From contig ONQU01000049.1 of NCBI GenBank assembly GCA_900320035.1, positions 1 to 7,607 of the forward strand: 7,607 bases of DNA, given 5' to 3'. The position numbers were made by a program, and so were the translations under genes. The notes beneath the pieces were generated by a model. It did no database searches, had not been told where the DNA came from, and saw only the letters and a list, made by a program, of their open reading frames with translations. Shown in pieces: positions 1 to 5,849 of the stretch (position 1 is its first letter; each line of letters begins with the position of its first letter). The stretch comes from an uncultured Rhodospirillaceae bacterium (GTDB taxonomy: Bacteria > Pseudomonadota > Alphaproteobacteria > RF32 > CAG-239).

Positions 1-1
1 A

Positions 2-2359
2 AATGCCGAAATTATTTTGGGCAGTGAAAACGAAGAATTGAGCGGCGGTGCAGCAATTAGTGCCGCTATCGCCGGAACAATTAACAATTATGGTAAAATC
101 AAGATTTATAACAGCAATGCCAGCGCTATTTCGGTTCAAAGCGGCGGTGATATTACGAATTATAAATCCATAGAAACGAACGGTGCTGAAAATGATACCG
201 GCATCAGTTATGGGGGAAGCGGAAAAGTCGTTAATCGCGGTACAATCACAATGGGTACAGCATCTGCAACAGTAATTTCAACCAGAAATTATGGAATTAA
301 TGCCACCGACGGTAGTGTTGAAAATAGTGGCACAATTACAATGAATACCATCGGTTCGGCCATTAAAGCCAACAGCGGTGTCAAAGTTACAAATACGGCA
401 ACCGGCGGTATCATTAACCTCAACAGAAGCGGCAGTCATGGTATTTATTCTAATGGTGCGGCAACAATCGAAAATGCCGGAGTAATTAACATCAACGGTG
501 AAAATTCATGGGGTATTTGGGTTGATGATGCATCATCAAACAGCGCACAAATTACCAACAGAGGAACAATTAATGTAGCGACAACTGCCGATGGTTCGAT
601 GGGAATTTACGCCATTTCACCGAGCAAAATTGAAAATTCTGTCGATGGTTCTATTTATGCCAACGGCGCTAACAGTTTCGGTATTTATGTGGTTGTCAAA
701 GACGAAACGCAAACGGTGGATATTGTTAATAATGGTGTTATCAAGGCCGACGGCGAGGGTAGCTATGCCATTTACGTGCAAAAAGAGTATATACAGGGAA
801 CTGAGCCAAAAACCGAAGGAGAAACAACGAAAACGGTTTATTCGGGCGACAATACAACCGTGACGGCTAATGGCGCTGCACCGATCGCTATTAAAGCGCA
901 AACCCCTGATGGCGGCATAACAGATTGGCATGAACCGGGTACAGAAGTGCCAACGCAAAATTCACCGGCATCGGTCATGTCTTTTGTAGCTATGGCGCCA
1001 AACACAACAGCTAATGTACGCCTCATCAACAATGGTGTTATCAGTACCAATAGTGCGGTTGATTTTGGAGATGGCTCAACCACAAGCGGGCAGAATGTGT
1101 TGGCGGCCGGCGGTCAATATGTGGCAGAATCGTTTAGAGGAACCGTACACGTTGATGCCAGTAATGTGTCTGACGGCTTTGCCGAAACCTATGTCAATGA
1201 AGATGCGTTTGTCGGCGAAGATGATGGGATTGAAGTGGTTTCTGATTCATATATGTTCAATGCTTCAACTTTACAAAATAACAAAGGTAATACCAATGTC
1301 GTTATGAGCCTAAACTCATTTGAAGATATTGCAGATAATGATAACACCGCATCATTTTTAACAACCAACTATGCGGCAGGACAAGGGGCGAATGTTTTCC
1401 AAACGTTGAAAGCGGCAGCAACGCAAAAACAATTTGATGTAGCGTTAAATCGTAGCTTGGGCTTAAATGTGATGCCGAATTTTGTTAAGCAAAATTTAGA
1501 TACGGAGCGCACCTTAAACGCAGCAATTAACGATGATGTTATCACAGCAAGCGATGAAAAAACACGCGCCCGCTTTAAGGCAATGTATTTCAATAATAAG
1601 GCGAATGGTCAACATCAACTTAGTGGTTATGACTATAAAACAACAGCGCTTTTTGGCTTTAGTGATACCCAATTGACTGATTTATATTCTCGTGTCGGTT
1701 TAGGTTTGGCGGTAGCACGTTCGTATGGTAAATTCAATGATGGTTCGAAGCGCTATGACAATATGGCCGAAGTATTTGCCCCAATCAGCTATCAACGCGC
1801 CAACACGGTGGCAATGTTTAAACCAAAAGGCGGCATGGCACGCGGACACTATCGCCGTTTGGGGGCTGATAAGCGTTATAAAGGCAACAACCGCGACTAT
1901 TATTACGGCGCTGATACACTGGTTAATCACACCTTTGATGCCGGCGTGGCAAAAATTATCCCGAGCATCGGGGTTAATGTGACAGGTATGTATGTTGACA
2001 GCATTCATGAAAGCAACGGTGGCATGAAAATTAAAGCTAAAAACATTGTTTCAACGCAATCAATGTTGGGTTTGGATGTAGCAAAAACATTTGCCATAGC
2101 CGATGACCAGAATTTGTATTTGAGTATGGGCGGTAAATATTATCATGAATTCGGGCAAAAATATCGCACTAAGGCCACAGTTGATGACATGATTGGCGGT
2201 TATGATATCGTTGATGAGCGTCAAGTGCGTGACTTTGGTATCTTGAGTTTGAAAACGGCTTATCAATATAACCAATTTTCAGTTGGTGCGGAGGCTCACG
2301 CACCGATTGAGCACAATCGTGAATTATATTATCTGTTTAACTTTGGTTATCAGTTCTAA
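2..2359 (+). CDS. Autotransporter (type V secretion) protein, 5'-truncated by the window edge
   Basis: This is a surface protein predicted to export its own passenger through a C-terminal outer-membrane beta-barrel. The frame is open from the first bases, so the signal peptide and true start lie to the left; 785 residues are visible. Residues about 27-260 form a beta-helix-type passenger of nine repeats, each with an N-x-G-x-I strand and then a G/A-I-Y strand. Residues about 260-340 are a Thr/Pro/Gly-rich stretch ending in one more repeat (LINNGVI). Residues about 340-515 are a junction region with acidic and Asn-rich segments. From about residue 520 (ARFKAMYF) to the end, alternating hydrophobic and aromatic strands resemble the autotransporter barrel domain. 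The protein ends YYLFNFGYQF, with the terminal Phe typical of BAM-inserted outer-membrane proteins. Low Cys content also fits. No adhesin, protease or toxin motif was seen, so the passenger's role is unknown; adhesion is only a guess. A terminator follows 21 bases after the stop. Confidence 0.87.
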   Translation, partial: NAEIILGSENEELSGGAAISAAIAGTINNYGKIKIYNSNASAISVQSGGDITNYKSIETNGAENDTGISYGGSGKVVNRGTITMGTASATVISTRNYGINATDGSVENSGTITMNTIGSAIKANSGVKVTNTATGGIINLNRSGSHGIYSNGAATIENAGVININGENSWGIWVDDASSNSAQITNRGTINVATTADGSMGIYAISPSKIENSVDGSIYANGANSFGIYVVVKDETQTVDIVNNGVIKADGEGSYAIYVQKEYIQGTEPKTEGETTKTVYSGDNTTVTANGAAPIAIKAQTPDGGITDWHEPGTEVPTQNSPASVMSFVAMAPNTTANVRLINNGVISTNSAVDFGDGSTTSGQNVLAAGGQYVAESFRGTVHVDASNVSDGFAETYVNEDAFVGEDDGIEVVSDSYMFNASTLQNNKGNTNVVMSLNSFEDIADNDNTASFLTTNYAAGQGANVFQTLKAAATQKQFDVALNRSLGLNVMPNFVKQNLDTERTLNAAINDDVITASDEKTRARFKAMYFNNKANGQHQLSGYDYKTTALFGFSDTQLTDLYSRVGLGLAVARSYGKFNDGSKRYDNMAEVFAPISYQRANTVAMFKPKGGMARGHYRRLGADKRYKGNNRDYYYGADTLVNHTFDAGVAKIIPSIGVNVTGMYVDSIHESNGGMKIKAKNIVSTQSMLGLDVAKTFAIADDQNLYLSMGGKYYHEFGQKYRTKATVDDMIGGYDIVDERQVRDFGILSLKTAYQYNQFSVGAEAHAPIEHNRELYYLFNFGYQF
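80..778 (+). repeat. Nine tandem degenerate protein repeats of the autotransporter passenger
   Basis: In-frame strands of the form (V/I)-x-N-x-G-x-I begin at nucleotides 80, 152, 230, 317, 386, 467, 551, 629 and 722, giving spacings of 24, 26, 29, 23, 27, 28, 26 and 31 residues. Examples are INNYGKI, VVNRGTI, VENSGTI, ITNRGTI and IVNNGVI. Between successive copies sits a second short strand: SAISV, TGISY, YGINA, SAIKA, HGIYS, WGIWV, MGIYA, FGIYV, YAIYV. The repeat is clear in protein but weak in DNA, so the copies are old. One degenerate extra copy lies at about 1022-1045 and shares the 13-mer AATGGTGTTATCA with the copy at 731-743. Confidence 0.8.
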
Positions 2360-2380
2360 AATACATTTGTGATTCTGGTA

Positions 2381-2427
2381 AAAAACAACCGATTCTATAG
2401 CACCCTATCAGAGAATCGGTCGTTTTT
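2381..2427 (+). terminator. Intrinsic terminator after the autotransporter gene
   Basis: The arms AAAAACAACCGATTCT (2381-2396) and AGAATCGGTCGTTTTT (2412-2427) pair over 16 positions with one mismatch. The 15-base loop contains a further 4-bp stem (ATAG/CTAT). The A-tract on the left and the T-tract on the right make it a typical intrinsic terminator that could work in both directions. It lies 21 bases past the autotransporter stop and directly before the next promoter, so it separates the two transcription units. Confidence 0.82.
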
Positions 2428-2437
2428 GTATTTAAAC

Positions 2438-2466
2438 TTGTCAAAGATGAAAAAATATGTTTTAAT
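2438..2466 (+). promoter_or_regulatory. Sigma70-type promoter for the GNAT/hypothetical pair
   Basis: TTGTCA (2438-2443, five of six to TTGACA) and TTTAAT (2461-2466, five of six to TATAAT) are separated by exactly 17 bases. A start of transcription near 2473 would give a leader of about 20 bases ending in a strong ribosome binding site. The position just after a terminator and before a gene supports the call. It is predicted from sequence only. Confidence 0.65.
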
Positions 2467-2477
2467 AGAACTCAAGT

Positions 2478-2484
2478 TAAGGAG
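2478..2484 (+). promoter_or_regulatory. Ribosome binding site that sets the GNAT start
   Basis: TAAGGAG matches the 16S rRNA anti-Shine-Dalgarno closely. It lies 8 bases before the ATG at 2493 but only 2 bases before the in-frame ATG at 2487. The downstream ATG is therefore the more likely start. Confidence 0.7.
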
Positions 2485-2492
2485 ATATGGCC

Positions 2493-2930
2493 ATGCGAAA
2501 AATGATGGATATTGATTTTGGTTCTACCCGTTATAATGAATTGGTGGAATTGCGTTACAAAATTTTACTTGAGCCTCTGGGGTTAAAATTTTTAGATTCA
2601 TTTCGGCCGGAAGAGGCCAAATATTTGCATATTGGTTGCGTGGAATCGCTTGATGGCAAACTGGTCGGCGGGCTGATTTTGGCCCCGCTTGATGATGAAA
2701 ATATCCGCTTAATGCAAGTGGCGGTTGATACCGTTTATCAAGGCGAAGGTGTCGGTCGCGAGTTAGTTAAATATGCTGAAAAAAGAGCCAAAGCCGCCGG
2801 CTATTCAACCATCATTATGCATGCCATGCTCTCCGTGGTCGGGTTCTATGAAAAAATGGGTTATCATGCCGAAGGTGATGTGTTTGAAGAACAGGGAATT
2901 ACCTTTATGAAAATGGTGAAAAGACTGTAA
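2493..2930 (+). CDS. GNAT-family N-acetyltransferase
   Basis: This is a predicted cytosolic acetyl-CoA-dependent N-acyltransferase of 145 residues, a normal size for a single-domain GNAT. The acetyl-CoA pyrophosphate-binding loop (motif A, Q/R-x-x-G-x-G/A) is visible as QGEGVG at residues 83-88, after the beta-strand LMQVAVD and before helix GRELVKYAEKRAKAAGY. The family's late motif appears as FYEKMGY at residues 118-124; its Tyr119 is in the place often used as general acid. The N-terminal LRYKILLEPLGL helix would help form the acceptor site. The substrate cannot be read from the sequence; a small amine, a peptide or a protein N-terminus are all possible. I chose the ATG at 2493 because it is 8 bases from TAAGGAG, whereas ATG 2487 is too close. 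It is the first gene after a promoter, and only 12 bases separate its stop from the next start, so the two are probably cotranscribed. Confidence 0.85.
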   Translation: MRKMMDIDFGSTRYNELVELRYKILLEPLGLKFLDSFRPEEAKYLHIGCVESLDGKLVGGLILAPLDDENIRLMQVAVDTVYQGEGVGRELVKYAEKRAKAAGYSTIIMHAMLSVVGFYEKMGYHAEGDVFEEQGITFMKMVKRL

Positions 2931-2942
2931 AGGATAATGCTT

Positions 2943-3755
2943 ATGACAACAACGGAAGACACTCGTTTTGAAATTGCAAGTTTTAAGTTTAAGGAAGCGG
3001 CTAAACAATTTGTCGAAGGTGATGAAGCGGCTTTGTCGTTGCTTGAAACACGGCAATTTGAAATTATGGATGCTGCCGTTGATAAGGCTAAAAAAGCTGA
3101 TGCTTTTGATTATGTTTTAAATGAAATCGAACGTATTTTTCCGCGAGCTGATAGTATATATTGTCAAGCTTTAGAAAAAAGAGTGGCTTTTACACCGGCT
3201 AAAGAACAAACAACGCTCTTGCGTTTAGCCCAATGTGCCTATATGCATCGTCGCGGCGCAAATTTTTCACTTTACGGCAAAGTTATATACGATGTTTACC
3301 AAAAACTCGATTCTCAAAATAAGAAAAACTATCCATTTCTAAATATCAAAGAAGCATATCGCAAAAATAAGCTGAAAAAAGAAAAAGAAGCAGAGTATGA
3401 AGACAGATGTCAACGCTTAAATGAGATCGATTTTTATTTAAGCGATGAACAAACTGCTCCGGAGAAAAAAATCAGCTTAGTTGATGAAGCACTGGATCTG
3501 CTGCAAGAAAAATATTTTAAACGCGTTAAAGCAAACGAAATTAAAGCAGATTATTGCCGAACCGCCGCCAAAATTTGCCGCGAGGAATTGTTTGATGAAG
3601 CGGGTGCACGCTACTATGAAAGCAAAGCTTTTAATGAATATGAGCGCAAGGCGAGCAATGCTTTTTTGCGCACACCGCAAGGTAATACACCGGAAAACAG
3701 AAAAAAGCATATGCAAAAGTTTCATCCTGAAAGATGCCAGAGTTATTATAATTAG
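2943..3755 (+). CDS. Hypothetical charged alpha-helical protein cotranscribed with the GNAT gene
   Basis: I do not recognise this 270-residue protein. It has no signal peptide or membrane segment and is predicted to be soluble and cytosolic. The sequence is rich in Lys, Glu, Ala and aromatic residues and looks almost wholly helical. Several stretches have the spacing of short paired helices, such as residues about 15-60 (FKEAAKQFVEGDEAALSLLE) and residues about 180-235, so a TPR-like helical repeat or scaffold is possible. A strongly charged segment near residues 140-160 (YRKNKLKKEKEAEYEDRCQRL) may form a coiled coil. Cysteines are scattered and form no metal-binding pattern. No catalytic motif is visible. 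The ATG at 2943 is preferred over the in-frame ATG at 2937, because AAAGGA (2929-2934), overlapping the GNAT stop, lies 8 bases from the former and only 2 from the latter. Codon use and base composition match the neighbours, and the frame is intact, so it is probably a real gene, perhaps lineage-specific. Confidence 0.78.
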   Translation: MTTTEDTRFEIASFKFKEAAKQFVEGDEAALSLLETRQFEIMDAAVDKAKKADAFDYVLNEIERIFPRADSIYCQALEKRVAFTPAKEQTTLLRLAQCAYMHRRGANFSLYGKVIYDVYQKLDSQNKKNYPFLNIKEAYRKNKLKKEKEAEYEDRCQRLNEIDFYLSDEQTAPEKKISLVDEALDLLQEKYFKRVKANEIKADYCRTAAKICREELFDEAGARYYESKAFNEYERKASNAFLRTPQGNTPENRKKHMQKFHPERCQSYYN

Positions 3756-3830
3756 TTGCTAAAAAATAATAACAGTTGCGCAAAACAAAAAAATAAATTA
3801 AATATAGTGTCAATTGTTTGGGTACGCGTT

Positions 3831-3859
3831 TTGCTTATCACAACAGAGTATTTTTTAAT
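3831..3859 (+). promoter_or_regulatory. Possible lepA promoter giving a leaderless or near-leaderless transcript
   Basis: TTGCTT (3831-3836, a weak -35) and TTTAAT (3854-3859, five of six to the -10 consensus) are 17 bases apart. Transcription would begin at about 3866, next to the ATG at 3867, so lepA would have almost no leader. This fits the absence of a Shine-Dalgarno site. The -35 match is poor and the region is AT-rich, so chance is a real alternative. Confidence 0.3.
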
Positions 3860-3866
3860 TAAAGTT

Positions 3867-5678
3867 ATGGGAAAAATGACCGATTTAAGTTTGATACGTA
3901 ATTTTGCCATTGTGGCGCATATTGATCACGGTAAATCAACAATTGCCGACCGAATGATTGAATTTTGCGGTGGTTTGCAACAACGTGAAATGACCGAACA
4001 AGTGCTCGATTCGATGGATATTGAGCGCGAACGCGGCATTACCATTAAGGCACAGACGGTACGGCTTAATTATAAAGCCAATGATGGTAAAACATATCAG
4101 CTGAATATGATTGATACACCGGGGCATGTGGATTTTACTTATGAAGTTTCACGCTCACTGGCTTCGTGTGAAGGTACAATTTTAGTGGTTGATGCCACGC
4201 AAGGTGTGGAGGCGCAAACCTTGGCTAATGTTTATTTGGCGCTTGACAGCGACCATGAAATTATTACCGCATTAAATAAAATTGATTTACCATCGGCCGA
4301 TGTGGCACGGGTAAAGCAGCAAATTGAGGATGTTATCGGTTTAGATACCACAGATGCCGTCGAAGTTTCCGGTAAAACCGGCGCCGGCATTCCGGCATTG
4401 TTAGAACAAGTTGTAGAAAAGCTGCCGGCACCATCGGGCGATATAAATGCACCAACCAAAGCTCTCTTGATTGACAGTTGGTATGATTCATATTTGGGTG
4501 TGATTATTTTGGTGCGCGTGAAAGATGGCGTGTTGCGCAAAAAGCAAAACATTCGCATGATGTCGAGCGGTTTGGATTATACCATTGACCGCATTGGTAT
4601 TTTTACCCCGAAAATGACAGATACAGAACAACTTTCTGCCGGCGAAGTGGGTTTTATTACCGCCAGCATAAAGAGCGTGGAAGATTGTCAGATTGGTGAT
4701 ACCATTACCGATAATAAAAATCCGTGTGATACCGCATTAGCCGGTTTTAAGCCTTCAATTTCAGTAGTGTTCTGTTCTATTTTTCCGGTCGACAGCAGCC
4801 AATATAATGCATTGAAAGATGCTTTGGCGAAACTAAAGCTAAACGATGCCAGTATCAACTATCAGCCGGAAAATTCGCAGGCATTAGGACTTGGTTTTCG
4901 TTGCGGCTTTTTGGGTTTGCTGCATATGGAGATTATTCAGGAGCGCATCGGCCGCGAGTTTGATTTGGATATTATCACCACAGCGCCGTCGGTGGCCTAT
5001 AACATTTATTTAAGCAACGGCACGGAGATGGTACTGCACAATCCGGCTGATATGCCGGACCCGTCAACCATTAAAAGCATTGAAGAACCGATGGTGCGCG
5101 CCACAATTATGGTGCCGGACGAATATTTAGGCTCAATTTTAAAACTTTGCACCGAGCGCCGCGGCGAACAGGAAGATTTAACCTATGTCGGCAACCGTGC
5201 CATGGTGGTTTATAAAATTCCTTTAAGTGAAATTGTGTTTGATTTTTATGACCGTTTGAAGTCTATTTCCAGCGGTTATGCCAGCTTTAACTATGAGCTT
5301 ATCGGTTATGCGCCGGCGGATTTGGTGAAGGTGCAGATTTTAATCAATGAAGAACCGGTTGATGCCTTGGCGTTTTTATGCAATCGCGGTGAAGCCGAAG
5401 CGCGCGGGCGGCAAATTTGCGAACGTCTGAAAGACTTAATTCCGAGACATTTGTTTAAAATTCCGTTGCAGGCAGCCATCGGTGGGCGTATTGTGGCGCG
5501 TGAAACCATTTCACCGATGCGCAAAGATGTGACGGCAAAGTGCTATGGCGGCGATGTAACGCGCAAGCGTAAGCTTTTGGATAATCAGAAAAAAGGTAAA
5601 CAAAGAATGCGTCAATTCGGCAAAGTCGAAGTGCCACAATCGGCATTTATTGAGGCGCTCCGTATTGGCGATAAATAG
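3867..5678 (+). CDS. lepA: Translation elongation factor 4 (LepA), ribosome-associated GTPase
   Basis: LepA/EF4 is a ribosome-dependent GTPase related to EF-G. It has been linked to back-translocation and to translation initiation or 30S biogenesis, and it shuttles between cytosol and membrane. All G motifs are present: G1 AHIDHGKS (17-24), G2 around RGIT (56-59), G3 DTPGHVDF (83-90), G4 NKID (137-140) and G5 SGKTG (168-172). The EF-G-like domains II, III and V follow. The LepA-specific C-terminal domain carries the conserved GGDVTRKRK (561-569) and GKQRMRQFGKVEVPQSAF. The protein is 603 residues, against about 600 for the family, so the gene is complete. The start is uncertain between ATG 3867 (MGKMTDL) and ATG 3876 (MTDL); neither has a good Shine-Dalgarno site. 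The frame stays open back to 3756, but that stretch does not look coding. The usual partner lepB (signal peptidase) is not next to it; downstream are the parS site and the convergent alaS. Confidence 0.98.
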   Translation: MGKMTDLSLIRNFAIVAHIDHGKSTIADRMIEFCGGLQQREMTEQVLDSMDIERERGITIKAQTVRLNYKANDGKTYQLNMIDTPGHVDFTYEVSRSLASCEGTILVVDATQGVEAQTLANVYLALDSDHEIITALNKIDLPSADVARVKQQIEDVIGLDTTDAVEVSGKTGAGIPALLEQVVEKLPAPSGDINAPTKALLIDSWYDSYLGVIILVRVKDGVLRKKQNIRMMSSGLDYTIDRIGIFTPKMTDTEQLSAGEVGFITASIKSVEDCQIGDTITDNKNPCDTALAGFKPSISVVFCSIFPVDSSQYNALKDALAKLKLNDASINYQPENSQALGLGFRCGFLGLLHMEIIQERIGREFDLDIITTAPSVAYNIYLSNGTEMVLHNPADMPDPSTIKSIEEPMVRATIMVPDEYLGSILKLCTERRGEQEDLTYVGNRAMVVYKIPLSEIVFDFYDRLKSISSGYASFNYELIGYAPADLVKVQILINEEPVDALAFLCNRGEAEARGRQICERLKDLIPRHLFKIPLQAAIGGRIVARETISPMRKDVTAKCYGGDVTRKRKLLDNQKKGKQRMRQFGKVEVPQSAFIEALRIGDK

Positions 5679-5679
5679 G

Positions 5680-5701
5680 TTAAAAAACGCAGATTTTTTA
5701 A
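5680..5701 (+). terminator. Weak A/T hairpin after lepA
   Basis: TTAAAAAA (5680-5687) and TTTTTTAA (5694-5701) form an 8-bp A/T-only stem around the loop CGCAGA, one base after the lepA stop. The stem is too weak for a convincing intrinsic terminator on its own. The parS palindrome that follows at once (stem AAATGTTTC/GAAACATTT, then a T-run at 5727-5732) may contribute to, or be, the real end of the lepA transcript. Confidence 0.3.
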
Positions 5702-5703
5702 AA

Positions 5704-5719
5704 TGTTTCACGTGAAACA
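5704..5719. other. parS: parS centromere-like site (ParB binding site)
   Basis: TGTTTCACGTGAAACA is an exact match to the 16-bp parS consensus TGTTNCACGTGAAACA, conserved from Bacillus to Caulobacter. The palindrome extends to 22 bp (5701-5722) with perfect symmetry about 5711/5712. ParB nucleates here, spreads as a CTP-dependent clamp, and is acted on by ParA and SMC to segregate replication origins. The intergenic position between two convergent genes suits a site whose flanks are covered by ParB. parS sites usually cluster near oriC, so this window is probably origin-proximal. parA and parB are not in the window, so their presence is inferred. Confidence 0.93.
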
Positions 5720-5787
5720 TTTGCCATTTTTTACATTAAAATCAATACATTAAATAGCATTTTAAAATTCTGTTTTTCTTATTATTT

Positions 5788-5805
5788 TATAATAAATTTA
5801 TTATA
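5788..5805. repeat. 18-bp A/T-only perfect palindrome in the lepA-alaS gap
   Basis: TATAATAAATTTATTATA is perfectly self-complementary. It sits in a 100-base stretch (5721-5820) with only 16 G or C bases, between the parS site and the alaS stop. Nothing else is seen in this gap: no open reading frame with a start site, no good promoter pair and no GC-rich terminator stem for alaS. The palindrome may help end the alaS transcript or bind a nucleoid protein, or it may be a chance product of the base composition. Confidence 0.5.
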
Positions 5806-5849
5806 TACTTTAAACAACGCAATGCTGTACTTTTTTGCCTAACCTGTGC

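Noticed and set aside
591..1307. Overlapping open frames on both strands inside the autotransporter gene
   Set aside because: The in-frame protein has coherent passenger repeats throughout. The alternative frames show no motifs or start signals.
2493..3755. GNAT-type toxin-antitoxin module
   Set aside because: The gene order and sizes do not fit: the partner is 270 residues, lies downstream and has no ribbon-helix-helix or other DNA-binding domain.
3742..3773. Hairpin across the stop of the hypothetical gene (GTTATTAT/ATAATAAC with an inner TTAG/CTAA stem) as a terminator
   Set aside because: The stem is almost all A/T, has an internal loop, and is not followed by a T-run. It could be chance in AT-rich sequence.
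3756..3866. N-terminal extension of LepA to the TTG at 3756
   Set aside because: The 37 extra residues are unlike LepA N-termini, start right at the previous stop with no ribosome binding site, and the base composition is that of an AT-rich intergenic region.
5679..5849. oriC in the A/T-rich gap beside parS
   Set aside because: No DnaA boxes, no CtrA-type spacing and no tandem 13-mers are visible. parS sites near an origin usually lie some kilobases from it.
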